Shown here one piece after another: positions 25,701 to 39,312 of a stretch of 64,000 bases of DNA. The notes beneath the pieces were generated by a model. That model was not told the DNA's origin and did no database searches. It was given only the letters and a program-made list of their open reading frames with translations. The first letter of the stretch is position 1; every line of letters starts with the position of its first letter. The stretch comes from Paralichthys olivaceus (Eukaryota > Chordata > Actinopteri > Pleuronectiformes > Paralichthyidae). A program made the position numbers and the translations under genes. The stretch spans positions 26,974,501 through 27,038,500 of the forward strand of contig NC_091093.1 of NCBI RefSeq assembly GCF_024713975.1, given 5' to 3'.

Positions 25701-28423
25701 CTCCAAAACAGGACATTTACATATGCAATGCATCTCCTTTAAGACAATCACAGCGAGGCAGGAGCTCCAGCGCCTCGGGACCAGTCAGATGGTGATATCG
25801 CACAGGGCTGTGGAAATGAAGATGCATGTATGAAAAAACCTCTTGTGATGGAGATATACTCAGAAACATGCAAACACACGCTCCTGCGTGCATGAAAAGA
25901 GTCCATTTCTACGGTAAAGACAATTGAAGTGACACATGACGAAGCCAGGAGCACAACAAGCGCTCTCGTGTTAAATGTGCGGGGACGCGGCCAGAATTTG
26001 TGGGCCTCCGACAACAGCTCACCACCCCCTACTCATCTTCAGCCAACAATCAATATCTTTAATCCCTGGCTTGACCCACATAACAGATACTGTGCTCCAG
26101 CCAAGGTGGATTTTATTCAGCTTTAGTTTTTTCAGATACAGGTTCTGTTGGTTTTCACTCGTACTTTTTTCTTCTTCGTCTTGAGTCGGTGTTGAGTTTG
26201 GAGAGACTGAGGTAAAGGTAAGATGAATACAATGATGCGTTTTAAGACTAAAACACATCAATGTGGATGATGATGATTTCACTCATGGTCGTCCATGATG
26301 CTTTCTGCTGTTTCCTGGAATTGTTTTCAGATGAATTTGAAAAAATCAAACTTTGCACACGGGCGAAAAACTCCACAAACGTCTCTACTGGTGGTGAGAT
26401 ATAAGTCAATCACCTTTTTTAGTGGGTTTACCCATATTTAGAAAAAAATACACAAATACACACAATTTGTGTTGTAGGGAGAAAATATAGGAATCGACTG
26501 ATTTTAGTAATAACTGGTATAGATGACAAACCACACATGCAGCACTTTTACTCACTTTGATTGTGCTCTAATAATAATGACAATAATACTATTTGTATGG
26601 ACTTTTAGCTTAAAAAGCAGTTCAAGGTGCTTCATATTAGAATTGAGTACATTATTAATAAAGGATATTAAAACAATAAAAAAAAAAGTAAGTAAAATAC
26701 CTAAAAAAGAAAAATATGTAAAGGTAGTTTGTTGCAAATCCCTGATGTGGAACTACAGAAAAATGTCTTTACCATATTTTCTGCAGTTTGTCTGAGGCTC
26801 ATTCAGTTTGAAACATACTGCAATAAACAATCTGAAAGAAAAGATGGTGACAGGCCTGTGGTCGTAAAAAATTATTTATCACACATGGTGTCTGTATAAT
26901 CATTGGTCATTTTCTTACTTTAGTTTTTTTTCTCTTGCACTTTGAATGTTTGTGTTGCAAACATAAAAACAATATATAGAAATATAATATATCTCCAGCA
27001 CTAACAGCGAGTGCAGCTGTTTGTATATTAACATTCTATTTACAGAAACCAGAGCTCCGGCACACAAAGCGTCTTTGTCAACACAGGAGCCACAAATTCA
27101 GTGTTACAGCCACTGTCTTCAGGACACGGGAGCGGCCACACTCTGCCTCTCTTTTGTCTGGCCCATTGACATGTAAATGTCCTCCTGCTATAAGGCATCA
27201 GCTCAGAGCAGTGAGAGAAAAAAACTCACTAAATTGAAATGTCAATAGTAATTTTTGGCATGCAGGGGACATCTGAGAGTCAGGGGCCGCCTCCCTGGAG
27301 AAATGTAGAAAGGAAGAGAGTGAGGGACGCACTGAGAATGTGGAGGGAGGACGGTGTGCGTGAGAGATGGAGAATTGGCAAGAGATGGAAGATGTAATAG
27401 AGGGGGAAGATAAAGTGGAAGACAGTGTGATGGAGGGGAGGAAGACGGGGGAGTAATAGCAGTCAGAAGGTGAGCTGTCAGAGGAGACGGAGGGCAGGGA
27501 CGTCCAGGAGGGAGGAGAAGGAGAGGACAGAGAGATAGACTCATGGAGGAAGGATGGCCGAGGCCCGGTGCTCCTCTGGGGAATCTCTCCCTCCTCCTCC
27601 TCCTCCTCCTCCTCCCCCTCCTCCTCCTACGCTGATGGACAGGCAGAAATACCACAGGAGCCACCTCCCGTAATGACTTGATGAATGAGCTTCTCCAACC
27701 GGCCCCGCCACCCCCACACCACCTTCACACCTCCTTCCTCCCCTCACACGCTCCCCTCCATCCCCCACCACACGCCTGCAAACCGACAGTATCTGCATTT
27801 ACACTAAAACATATTTACATGCGACGCTGCAGAAGTGTTGCACCTGTAATTCTGCTCAGTGAAGCTTCAGTGTCATTTACAAACGTGTAAGAGACGCCAC
27901 GAACGATCGCTCTGATATTTCTCGTATGTATCTGAATGAATTCATTAAAAACTGAAAGTCGCTCAAGACAAACTGTGTTTGCTTCTGTCTGATTTGATTC
28001 CTCTTGTGACTCTGCAGCAATAACACGGCGCTCCGTGCCCAGCAAAGTCATTAATAGTGGATTTTCTAATCAATGGCTCTGTCTCTGTCTTGTTTGTCGA
28101 ATCAATGTTATGCTCTGATGCTGCTTTTACTTTATCTGACATGTCTTCTGTGTCCCTCCGAGTCCCCTTCTGTCATTTTCTCCTCAAGGCAAAGAGAGAA
28201 CCTTTCTGAATTTCAACATTTTCACATTAGAAAAAACAATTTCTGCAAAAAATAAGTGTGAAATGTTGGGATAATGAAATAATTCTGGCGATATTGAAAA
28301 GCTTGAATAGATGCCCTGCGATGACCTTGAGCCTTCTCTCATGTCGGGAGTTGAAAAAGAAAAAGAACATATTTAAAAATCAGTTGAAAATTGTTCAGTT
28401 CACTGTGAAAATATGAAGCACAT

Positions 28424-29424
<1,001 letters not shown>

Positions 29425-29971
29425 AAGCATAAATTGTCAGTTTTTCATTTGTGGAGGTCAGGGAAAAGTTGAATCTGTTTTCATGTTCTTTCTTATTTAA
29501 ATGTGTTTAAAATTTGTCAATTTAGTTAAATGTTAATTATTTTCTCTGTCGTTCACAGGAAAAAGAAACAAGAAGAGAAAAAAGGTTTATAGATTCAATA
29601 TAAGTTTTCTTGACCCATGGTTGAACAGCAGCTAACTGCATTTATCTGGATGCCCTCAAGCAAACACACATAACCCATGTTAGCGGTTAATTCCCAGAGG
29701 AAAGTGGTAAAAGGTAAAAAAGTCCACCGGACAGGAGGACACACACATTATGTGCAGCAGCTGGTGCTCGGCCAGGCTGGGAAAAGGACGAAGATGAGTC
29801 TGAGAGGAAACGAAGGGAGCAGAGAAAAGAAAACCAGAGCAGACACCAAAGAAAAAAATTTGCAGCCGGGATGGAGGAGGCGCTTTAGTGAGAGGGAATT
29901 ACAGAAATAGATATGAATGGAGAGGAGAGGAGCGGAGGGGCGGCAGGAGGAGGTAAAGAAAAGGTGAGTGT

Positions 29972-30024
<53 letters not shown>

Positions 30025-32104
30025 CATGCTGTTATCTCCTGGTAAAGCAGATGTGCTTTATCTGCCAGGAAACAGGAGACCGCTTCTACAAAAGCCTCTT
30101 TTCACAGGTGAAGCCCGAGTCTTTACTTACAAGACTCTTACTGCCAGTTTGGCCCTTTTGAGATTGAACTTGAAACTGAGATTACACACACACACACACA
30201 CACATACACACACACACACACACTCGGAAGGCTACGTCCACACAGCTCCAGAGTTTTAGAGCCGCTAAAACTGAGAAGTTCAGAAACACTAATGGCCCTG
30301 TTTTGGTTTGAGAACTCCAGGGCTGCGTTTTAGTCTGGAGTAATCACAGCAGTGTGGATGTAGCCTGAACCTCATTTCGTGTCCAGCAGGGTTATTCCTG
30401 CACGCCGTCCCTACAGGCCGTTGATTTTGCTGCAGCTGAAAGCAGAGACTCTCTCCAGTGATGCAAGACTGGATATTTGTCATTTTAAAGCTTGGGTCAA
30501 ACGGCCTCTCTGGCTATTGATTGGATTGTCCTCCTCTATTACTCCTGTGTTATGTATTGCACCCTTTATCAGAGCTGCGACAGCCACAAACACATTAAGC
30601 CTGAGCAGCTTCGATCCGCCATAAAGTGCCACAGCGTGTCGGCTGGCGTGCCGCGCTGGGTGGAGATGAGGCACCGATCAAGGACGAGGCCGCGGTGCTA
30701 TCGCCGCTCTGTTTTCTGGAGTTACGACCCAAAGTCACAGAGTCGTGGGCAGACTGAGAATGTGCAGCTCCCCTGACTCCGCAGAGACTCACCTCATCAC
30801 ACAAGGTCGCTCACTCCTCTCCTCAAGAGAAACTGGCCGCACACGAGCGAGCTGACATGTCGTGGTGCCGCGCGGAGCACACGGATAGACACCTGCCACC
30901 AAATTATCTCATGACTTGACTCTGCAGCACAAAGGGTCGAGCATGAATGTGGAAGCAGGTTCAGGGTGACAAACAACAGGTGCCCTGATTTGTTTGTTTG
31001 GCCTGTGGTGATGCTGCTTCCAGTTTTCTTCCTGAAGCTGAAAAAGTGACCTGCTGGAAGAGCTGCTGCTGGACTTAGTGCAGAAGCTGTGGCTCGACTT
31101 TTACAGACTAAGAGCTGCTCCCCTCTTTATTCCGAGTTCAGGGAACCTCCACTCAGGACATTGGACCCACAACTGGAGAATCGGTTGTCGTTGTGAACAC
31201 ACAGTTGTTTTAATCGTCCGTCAATGTCATTGAGTCCCAGCTGAAGTTGGAACATTGGTTAGATAAGATGAGATAAGAGAGATAAGATAAATATATATTT
31301 TCATATAGAAATGTACTTGAGTTAAGATCAGTGGCTCAGGATGACTACACAGGGATGAGAATAAGGAGATGTTGAAATATCCATATGTGCATATTATACG
31401 TATGGAGGCAAACTCATTCCCTGCAGCTGGGAACACTAATGTAAGAGACACAAGAAGGATGAAGAGTCTTATTTTTAAAATTGTTATGTTTAAAGCCGAG
31501 TTTTCTTTGAGTTGCCAAACCAGAGCCTCCATGTTTTTGTGGGCGAGCGAATCCCTCGAAGACGGAAAACGTCCACTTGTGAAATCGTTGGTTTTCATGT
31601 GAGAAATCTGAATAAATCACTGAGCTGCATCGGCGCGCTGCGTTTGTGGCTGCGAGCAGATGGCCACAGCGACAGAGTTCACACGAGCAGATTAAACACA
31701 ACTTGAACGCCGTCCAGTGAAGACGGTTGCCAAACCTTTGCTCAGATCCCTGAGCTACGAAATTCCTTTATCTCGCAGTGGGCGTTTAAACGCCTCGAGT
31801 TAAGCTCACCTCACACGCCACAGAGAATTTACATATCCACAAAAAAGTGATCTTATTAAAGCAGTTGTGACAGCGAGCCGGCGCTATGACAACAGTTTCA
31901 TGTGGTGAACGTGTTACCTGTGAAGCTCATATGTCGGCGGCTTCATGTGCTGATGTCTTTGCTTTACCCAGTAAGTTCCTGTCCTTCAGGTTTGAGCTGA
32001 AGGATTCAACTGATTTATTTAAACCCTGACTCCTCCATGTTAACAGACGGGACGTGGACAAGTACGTTGAATTTTTTTTTGCAGTGATGGTTTCTGTCAT
32101 TTTA

Positions 32105-32185
32105 GGTTGTTCTCATCCCACTGATGTTTGTTCAAGTGTTCATGTTTCTAATAAGTTTAGTTTGAATTAGTTATTTGATTTGTTG
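32105..32185 (+). repeat. Second copy of the dispersed repeat at 19760
   Basis: It shares CACTGATGTTTGTTCAA or a close variant, then GTTCATGTTTCTAATAAGTTT, with the copy near 19768-19810. Short and diverged. Confidence 0.4.
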
Positions 32186-33995
32186 TGAAACGTTCGGCGT
32201 TTATTACGTCTCAAAATCCACAAACGTAAAAAACCACGTCTGAGCATCTTGACCCCCTTTATTTTTCTGTAAACTGCTGTTGACACATAAAACCCACGTT
32301 AAGTGTTGTTAATATATTATTTACTTGTGTTTAGGGTGTTACAGAAGCTAAACAGAGAGAGGCTGTGGACTGGAGAGCTGAAATCTTCATGCACGCCCTG
32401 GAGGGCACCCGAGAACTGAACTGTATTCTTTATATCTACATGGCATCGGGACGTGAAGAAGATTTTAACAAATAGATTAAAAGTCTTTCAGAAAAGATTT
32501 AATAACCCTACAAGTAATGTTTAAACACTAATGAGTAAATGTTCTTTTTTTGAGAGAAGGCTAACTGGAGGTAAATGGAAGTGAAAGACAAAGCGAATCA
32601 ATATTTCTGCCCCCCCCCCCCCCCCGACTGACCCCGGTGTCGTGTCTGAGTGGGTCCCAGTCTGCGAGTGTTTACTGTCCAGACAGCACAGGGCCCGTTA
32701 CATAATACATGACCCCCAATGACACGACGGGCCGAGCTCTGCTGAATCAGCTGCAGAAAAATGCCGCGGCTGCTGCTCAGAAGCAAACGTTCGGTCCACA
32801 GCGGTGGCGGCTGGCTGAAGATCGGCAGCCCGGACCACCCTCCGCCCCTGAGAGGAGCACTCGATCACCCAAGTAACCTTTTGCATGAGTGCACTCAATC
32901 TGCCACTCACCAGAGAGCCACTGCAGACATGGGGCAGACAGGGGGCATTAGGTGGGATTATCACCCCCGCTGCCCTTTGTTGTTTGTTGCCGTCTCTCTC
33001 TCTCTCTCTCTCTCTCTGGCTCACCCCAGCAGCCCCTTCCCCTCTCAACTCCTCACCCGCCTGTTCAGCTCTGGCACTGCTACAGAAAACCTGCCCTTAG
33101 TATCACAAGCAAACTCAAACTCACACGAACATCTAATCAAACGCTCACATGGACTGAACACAACAATAGTTCTCAGCTTTCTCTGTTTAATGATAAAATG
33201 AATCCAGATTAAAGTCATTATTGTCCTTTGATGGAAAATGTAATCACAGATATTCATGAAAAAAAAAGGCGAAGAAGCGTTGAGTCAGATATTTAGTTTT
33301 TCAGTTTGCAAGATTGCATGTTCGCAATGTCGATTTTTCTGGTTTCCCAAAAAATCAGTAAAGTGAAAAAAGTTCTGGACGTAGCAGAAGATATATCAGA
33401 AATATAACTGAGAGGAAGACGTAGCACGGCTCCAACCTCCACCAGCGCTGACCAAAAACACCAAAACACACCATCGCTTTTATTTTGAGATTAGATTATC
33501 TTTGAGAAATCCTGCTGCTGGAGAGACAAACAAAACAGTTTCTTCATTAGTAGAATGATAAGATGAGAAATGGATTAACTTCAACATTTTAAGTCATAAT
33601 CAGTTCTGAAACGTAAACAGAAATATGAATGGAATCTTCTTTACGCAACCAGTAAAACTTCTTGGAAAATCAACACCATCAACACATCGTCATGTAAACA
33701 GCATCTTCTTATTAACGTCTAAGAATAAGTATGAATTAGATTAAGACATGTGGAGTATTCTGACCTTGGTCATATGTTATCATGTACACGTCTGAATCAC
33801 ATGTAGAATTTTCCGCTTGCTTGACAAAAGTGTAAACAAGACGTCGGACATAATGTTGACGTGTGTCATGATTGGACTATTCTCTGCAACATGTTAATGA
33901 ACATTTCTAATAACCACTCATGTAAACATCATGATTAGAGTCTCTTTCACAATAAGGTCAAGAGTCGGCAATTTAGTTTTATATTAGTGTTTGTC

Positions 33996-34185
33996 ATCTT
34001 ATCAACCACTCAAACTGCTTCACAAGTATAATTCCCACTGCACCGTTCTGTACCCGTCACACGCTGTCGGTACAGCCATCAAGGTTCAGTGTCTTGCCCA
34101 AGGACACATTTGGACAGTAGGAGCTGAGGATCGAACCACGACCTTCTGGTTAGCGGACGACCCGAGCCTCAGCTGCCCTCAGTGA
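33996..34185 (-). mobile_element. tRNA-derived SINE-like element
   Basis: On the minus strand the copy has a Pol III B-box-like GGTTCGATC (34129-34137), preceded by a tRNA-like head with GTCGTCCGCTAACC. It is followed by a GTGTCCTTGGGCAAGACACTG core, a body typical of abundant teleost tRNA-SINEs as I remember them. Target-site duplications were not resolved. It has no coding capacity. Confidence 0.6.
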
Positions 34186-36055
34186 CTCAGTATGTGTCCA
34201 CTGATCACCTCCTGTGACGTGGGATGGAAAGCTTCTAAATGGACCTTGTGTTGAGATTGTTTTCTCCGCTGCTGTTTTTTTTCCTCGTATGTTTCCACGG
34301 TTGACTTTAGCTGTGACATGTGTATTTGCACCGGGGTTGAGGATCAGCCGCCCGTTAAACAGGATTACATAATGCACTGCTCTTTTATTTGTTGCACCGT
34401 ATTAACCTCTGCTAACATGCTGCAGCGATTCTGAGCCTCTGTTGACTGTCGCTCCCTGACCCGTCTGCTCCCTGGGTATCCATCGTTAAATGCTGCTGCT
34501 TGACTCCGTCCCTGAACTCCGAGAGCAAAACGACAAAACAAACCTCTCATCTACCCTGAACTCTGACCGACGCGTACGGCGTCGGCCTTAAGTGTCTTGA
34601 TTTTCCAGTGTCTTAAATCTTTCATTCCACAAAGACATAACTGTCAATATTCTCACTGATTTACTCCTGCGCGTCTGTAAGCGTCTTTTAAAACAGACTC
34701 ATTTCAAACATTACACTCCCCCAGCTCCCGCCAGCCCTTTAATAGTACTACCACGCAGAGCACTAAAGAGGTCAAGCGGGGTTTGAGTTTGTGACCCTCG
34801 CTGTTAGAGGCGGCTGCGTTTGGGGTCGACCTTTAACCCTGAATTCCACCGGTCCTCTGGTTCAAATGCAGACCGTGACCCTGCCGTTGAACTCCCGAAA
34901 GGGGGAGTGACAGCGAGGGGAGTGACAGTGAGGGGAGGCGATATGAGAGGAACAGACTCGAGGACATGGTTCTCATTTTTTTTAGGTGTGGTTTAATTCT
35001 CCAGGGAGTAGTTGTAATATTCAGTATGTGTATTTGCAGGATCACAAAGAAGTTGTGGCAGATGAAGTGCTCCGATAAAGATAAACCTCAGTGACTCACG
35101 GAGTCTGACCTGCATCGTTTTGGTTCAGTGGAGCAAAGTTTTTAAGATTTCTCTGATGGCTCAGTCTTCCACCATCTTCTTATTCTCTTATTACCTGGTT
35201 CATGTGAACACAGCTCCTCCCCCTCTGTTGTTTAAAGAAGGAATCCGCAGAGAATCCAACAGTCAGAGCTGCAGCTCTCAGTCCCACCGGCAGCCACACA
35301 CTTTATTACCATAATTAACTTCCTGAGCTGAGGTCGTCTCACTTTCATATCTGCAAGTATCTCAGGAGGGTCAGAGCAAAGCATGCTGGGAATGCAGAAG
35401 GTTGCTCAGCATATTACTCACTTATTCATTCTGGTTATGATGAGACGGCCGGGTGTCGTGTTCAGGAAGAGTTCTCCTGCAACACTGATCCTTCCGTTGG
35501 GACGTTTCTCTTCTTTAAGCCGCAATACTCAATATTTTTCACTTTAAAGTTGAACCCAATCATGTCGTCTCTCAAAAGCCTCATTTCCAGCTGCAGCCGA
35601 GACAAATCTCTGATAAAACCACTTTACTTCCTACGTGACGATGATGTTTCTCTGTTTGCTCCGGACAAACTGCTGCATCAGCTGTTGTGTCTCAGCTTAT
35701 TTCTCCTCTGTTCATCTACAATGATGATATTCTTATAGTATGTGATGATCTTACCTCAACTGTAAAGTAATATGATGAGCAGCAGTAATAATAATATCAA
35801 AACCAGAGTTATGGTGCTTCTGAACTGTATATCACACAATATAGATGCTGAGATATAAAGAAAAGAAAAATTATAAGAAAATCATCCATGAAACTCAAAA
35901 GATTTTGAGACATGAGGGGGATAAAAAGGACATTTTACTGAATATTACATTATAAAATATTCTGCAAATGTCAGTCTGTAAATGTGGATTCTTGAAAGCT
36001 TTTTAAAATGATGCAGTGACGGTTTTTGTTCCAAAGTTCTGGAGCTGAAACATTT

Positions 36056-36440
36056 AAAGGTCCAGTGTGTAAGATTTAGGTGAAAGGGAACTATTGGCAG
36101 AAATTTAATGTAGAATAATCCTCAGGAAGTTTTCACTAGTTCATTTCATCTAAATTGTGTCAATTGTAGTTTTCTTTACTCCAGAAAGACTCTTTATATT
36201 TAAATACTTTATATTTAAATACTTTATATTGACATCGAGGGGACCCTCTATACTGAGGCCGCCATGTTTTTGACATTAGTCCAGACTGGACAAACTAAAC
36301 ACCTTTTGAGTTTTTATGACAATTAAAGGCTACCACAGTTTCTTTTTCATGTTTGGTAGGGGAGGGTGAGGTGAGGGGTGTTCAGCTGCAACATGCAACT
36401 TCAACACTAGATATCACAAAATTCTACACACTGTACCTTC
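36056..36440. mobile_element. MITE-like element with terminal inverted repeats
   Basis: The left end AAGGTCCAGTGTGTAAGAT (36057) is the inverse, with about three mismatches, of the right end ATTCTACACACTGTACCTT (36421-36439). The ~384 bp body has no ORF. It includes a small internal tandem (TTTATATTTAAATAC) and a GGCCGCCATGTTTTT segment, and it strongly resembles a high-copy non-autonomous DNA transposon in percomorph fish. Target duplication is unclear. Confidence 0.7.
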
Positions 36441-39075
36441 AAAGCAGGATCTCCCTTTGTTTTAAGACCATGAGATGATCAGAAAATTCAGTTGTTTGGG
36501 AGCTAAATACGTTTTTCTTCTTGTGTTTGTTCTTATCTTTTCGGAGAAGTTTTTCAGAGGCCGGCACAAACACCTCAAACACCTCCGACTTAGGTAACGA
36601 GGTTTCCACACAACATCAGCATTGTTACGTTTAGACTTTAATGAGACCAAAGTCCGTCTGCTGCAGAATTATCAGCATCAGAAACACACATCCTCATGTT
36701 TTCATTGGACGGCCGAGCTTCCTTAATCACCTGCTTTAAATCAACAATTCAACACGTCAGTGACAATGTGCGATCCTCATTTCCTTTCATAAAAACACTG
36801 TAAGTCCTCTTCAGTTTGCTTCAGCTCCCATTCAAACCAGAGTGATCTCGACCTTTAGTCCTTTTCACTGTTATGACTTCCTCCCGACAGCTCAATTACT
36901 TCAGCTCGGGCTTCGCCAGCACAGATTTGTCTCAGACTATGCTCATGTATCCAAGGTGAATGCGTTTGAATGTATTTCATGTATTCTAGTTTGTTATTCT
37001 ACTAAATTAAATCAAAAGAAATCAAACTTTTTTTAATCTGAAAATTAAATCAAATAATTTCTAACAAATGATTTTGTCAAGTTTATTTATAGAGCACATT
37101 TTATGGAACAAGCGTAGACTTAATTTGTTTTGAGATAAAAAGCAAAGATACACGACAAATGCACGACATGAGTGAACACATGGATTGAAAATATATAAAA
37201 ATAAGAAGATATTAAAAATGTGCTAAAATATAATATAAAAAATACAGTAAGATTAAAAATTGTGATGAAAAATAATAATATTCAAAGTGACTGAGAAGAA
37301 CAAGAAAATAGTTTGTAATTGTCAAAGTCTGAAGTTTATTCCAACAAGAAATTCATGTAATAGAAACACTGACAATGATTAACAGGCAGAAAAACTTTAT
37401 TTTAAATTTAGTTTATCTGATTACATTTACTTCTTTATCAAGACTTTACACATGAGGAAATATAAATTCATGGAGCCTTTAAGCTACAGTTTGTATTTGT
37501 CATTTCTCAGGTGTGAACACGTGTGTTATTTATGGTCTTTAATTTAATGCTCATTAAACCTGTGTCAGGAAAAATCTCTTTTAATGTGTAATGTTACCTG
37601 TTTCTCACTCACACTTCATTCTCACTCGTTTCACACGTTTCGTTTGAGGCAGAAGTTTGTTGACATGTAGAATATGAAGGTTTAAGGGTTAGGGATAATT
37701 CAGACTTTTCACAGAAATGGAGAGATTGTTAATTTGTTATAATTAATAATTTGCACATAATTAAATCTGCATAGAAAAAAGAAAACCCTGCACATGGAAA
37801 ACAAATGAACTTGTTTCCAGCAGGAGGACACGGATCCCTCTTGATCCTGAGTTGAGTGGTGGGGCCATCTACTGCTTTTCTGCTGGAAGTGCAAGCTCAC
37901 TTTATTTTTGTGCCACATCAGCCTGATTATTTGGAGATTTGTTGGAGAATCAGGTTTAAGGTTTTATTTACTTGAACTGAATATAATGGGAATTAAAATT
38001 TGACCATTTATGGTTTCTGTGTTAACTCTTCTTCAGACTTTGTATCTGAACTGATCAAAAAAGAAGTGGTTGGCATAAAACTCTTTTTTTAAGTTTTGGT
38101 TTTACACATTTGACTCATGGTACATGGTTCAGTGCTGTGTTAAATATTCCAGTCTATTACTGTAGGACTGTGTCACGTTAAGTATGTGAGTTATGTGGAT
38201 TGTTTTTCGAGTTTGAGAGGCAGAAAATCCAGTATCATGTCAGTTTCAGTCGTCTTCATAACCACGAATATTATTTGTGTTCCCTTCACAGTTTGAGTTT
38301 CTCAGCTCTAAACTGGAGCTCAGACGACCGCGGGGAGTTTTCTCCAGTTGTTGCATTGCCTGTTTTTCAACATTTCTCTCGGGCCTGAATACCTCAGAGG
38401 GATTACATGTAGAGTTTGCTTCACTCATCAGGCGTCTTTGTTTAATATCTCACATCTCATCTCATTTTGAGATGTGCTGCAGTGTGTTTTATCATGTGTC
38501 TCTATGCTATTTATGTTTTTTAAGGTCTGTGTCTCAGGGACTGCAGGTGAAAACTAGTCTGCATTGATAAATCTGAAACATTTATATGTTAATTGATTGT
38601 GCATTATCCCTTTTAAATGTATAAACTAAATTATAAATTATGTATTGAGTTTTAGATTCAACTCATCAAACTGCAGACCTGTGGGCGGGAGGAAAACAAA
38701 ACTGTCCAATCACAGATGAATCTAAAGGACGAAGCGGAAGGAAAATGAGTCAAGGTAAAAGGAATAACCAGAAAGAATGTTTCCTGTTAGAATCTTTAGG
38801 AATTAAAATAGAATATAAATGTTTTGATAGAACACAAATAGGTGCACTGGATAAATTAAATAATTCTACAGCAACCAGGGTAATGCAACGAAATGGGAAG
38901 ACATTCAGTTCAACTTGTATCGTCCCAACTTCACTTACCACATGAAATCTCATTTTGAAACCAGTGGCATTAATCTTTCTCTAATCCATTGATCACAAAG
39001 ATAATTTAGAAAATTTTAGAGCTAAATGTTATATATCAATATATTATATTGTGTTTTTAATGTGTTTCATGTTCA

Positions 39076-39119
<44 letters not shown>

Positions 39120-39242
39120 ATGGTAGAGATAGTGTTGTTAGTAGTAGTCGTAGTAGTATTGTAATTGCTAATATAAGTAATAATAATTAGTAGTAGTAGT
39201 AGTAGCAGTAGTTATTGTATTAGTAGTTTTTGTTTTGAAAAG

Positions 39243-39312
39243 CAAGCAGCGGAAGTTGCACGTTGATTGTGGCCCGTGTGGCAGCAGGAACTTTAGACTT
39301 TGGTTCCTCCTC
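39243..39312 (+). promoter_or_regulatory. zdhhc13: Proximal promoter / 5' UTR of zdhhc13
   Basis: An ETS-type site CGGAAGT lies at 39250-39256, about 60 bases upstream of the first ATG (39313). No TATA box is evident, as is usual for a housekeeping-type promoter. The start site is not determined. Confidence 0.4.

Larger units (their letters stand above)
15276..28423. other. Intergenic desert, first half
   Basis: No exon with splice sites and a recognisable protein was found on either strand. The short open frames here are composed of repeats or have no family resemblance. The stretch holds microsatellites (17273-17329, 18300-18331, 20709-20757, 22679-22734, a CCT tract 27588-27629), a 150 bp duplication, and old repeat copies. 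Blocks at 17340-17470, 17740-18130, 21500-21680, 25000-25750 and 27030-27220 have homeodomain-like TAATTA/ATTAA clusters and balanced composition. They are candidate conserved enhancers, by inference only. Confidence 0.55.
29425..39240. other. Intergenic desert, second half
   Basis: No supported gene. It contains GT/CA tracts (29975-30021, 30184-30222), a TC tract (32994-33016), a poly-C run (32611-32625), a SINE-like copy (33996-34185), a MITE-like element (36056-36440) and an ATT trinucleotide tract (39077-39113). From about 36.8 kb to 39.1 kb it is AT-rich with no visible structure. Confidence 0.55.

Noticed and set aside
34129-34137. B-box-like GGTTCGATC suggesting a tRNA gene
   Set aside because: No cloverleaf or anticodon arm could be drawn. 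The flanks match a SINE body instead.
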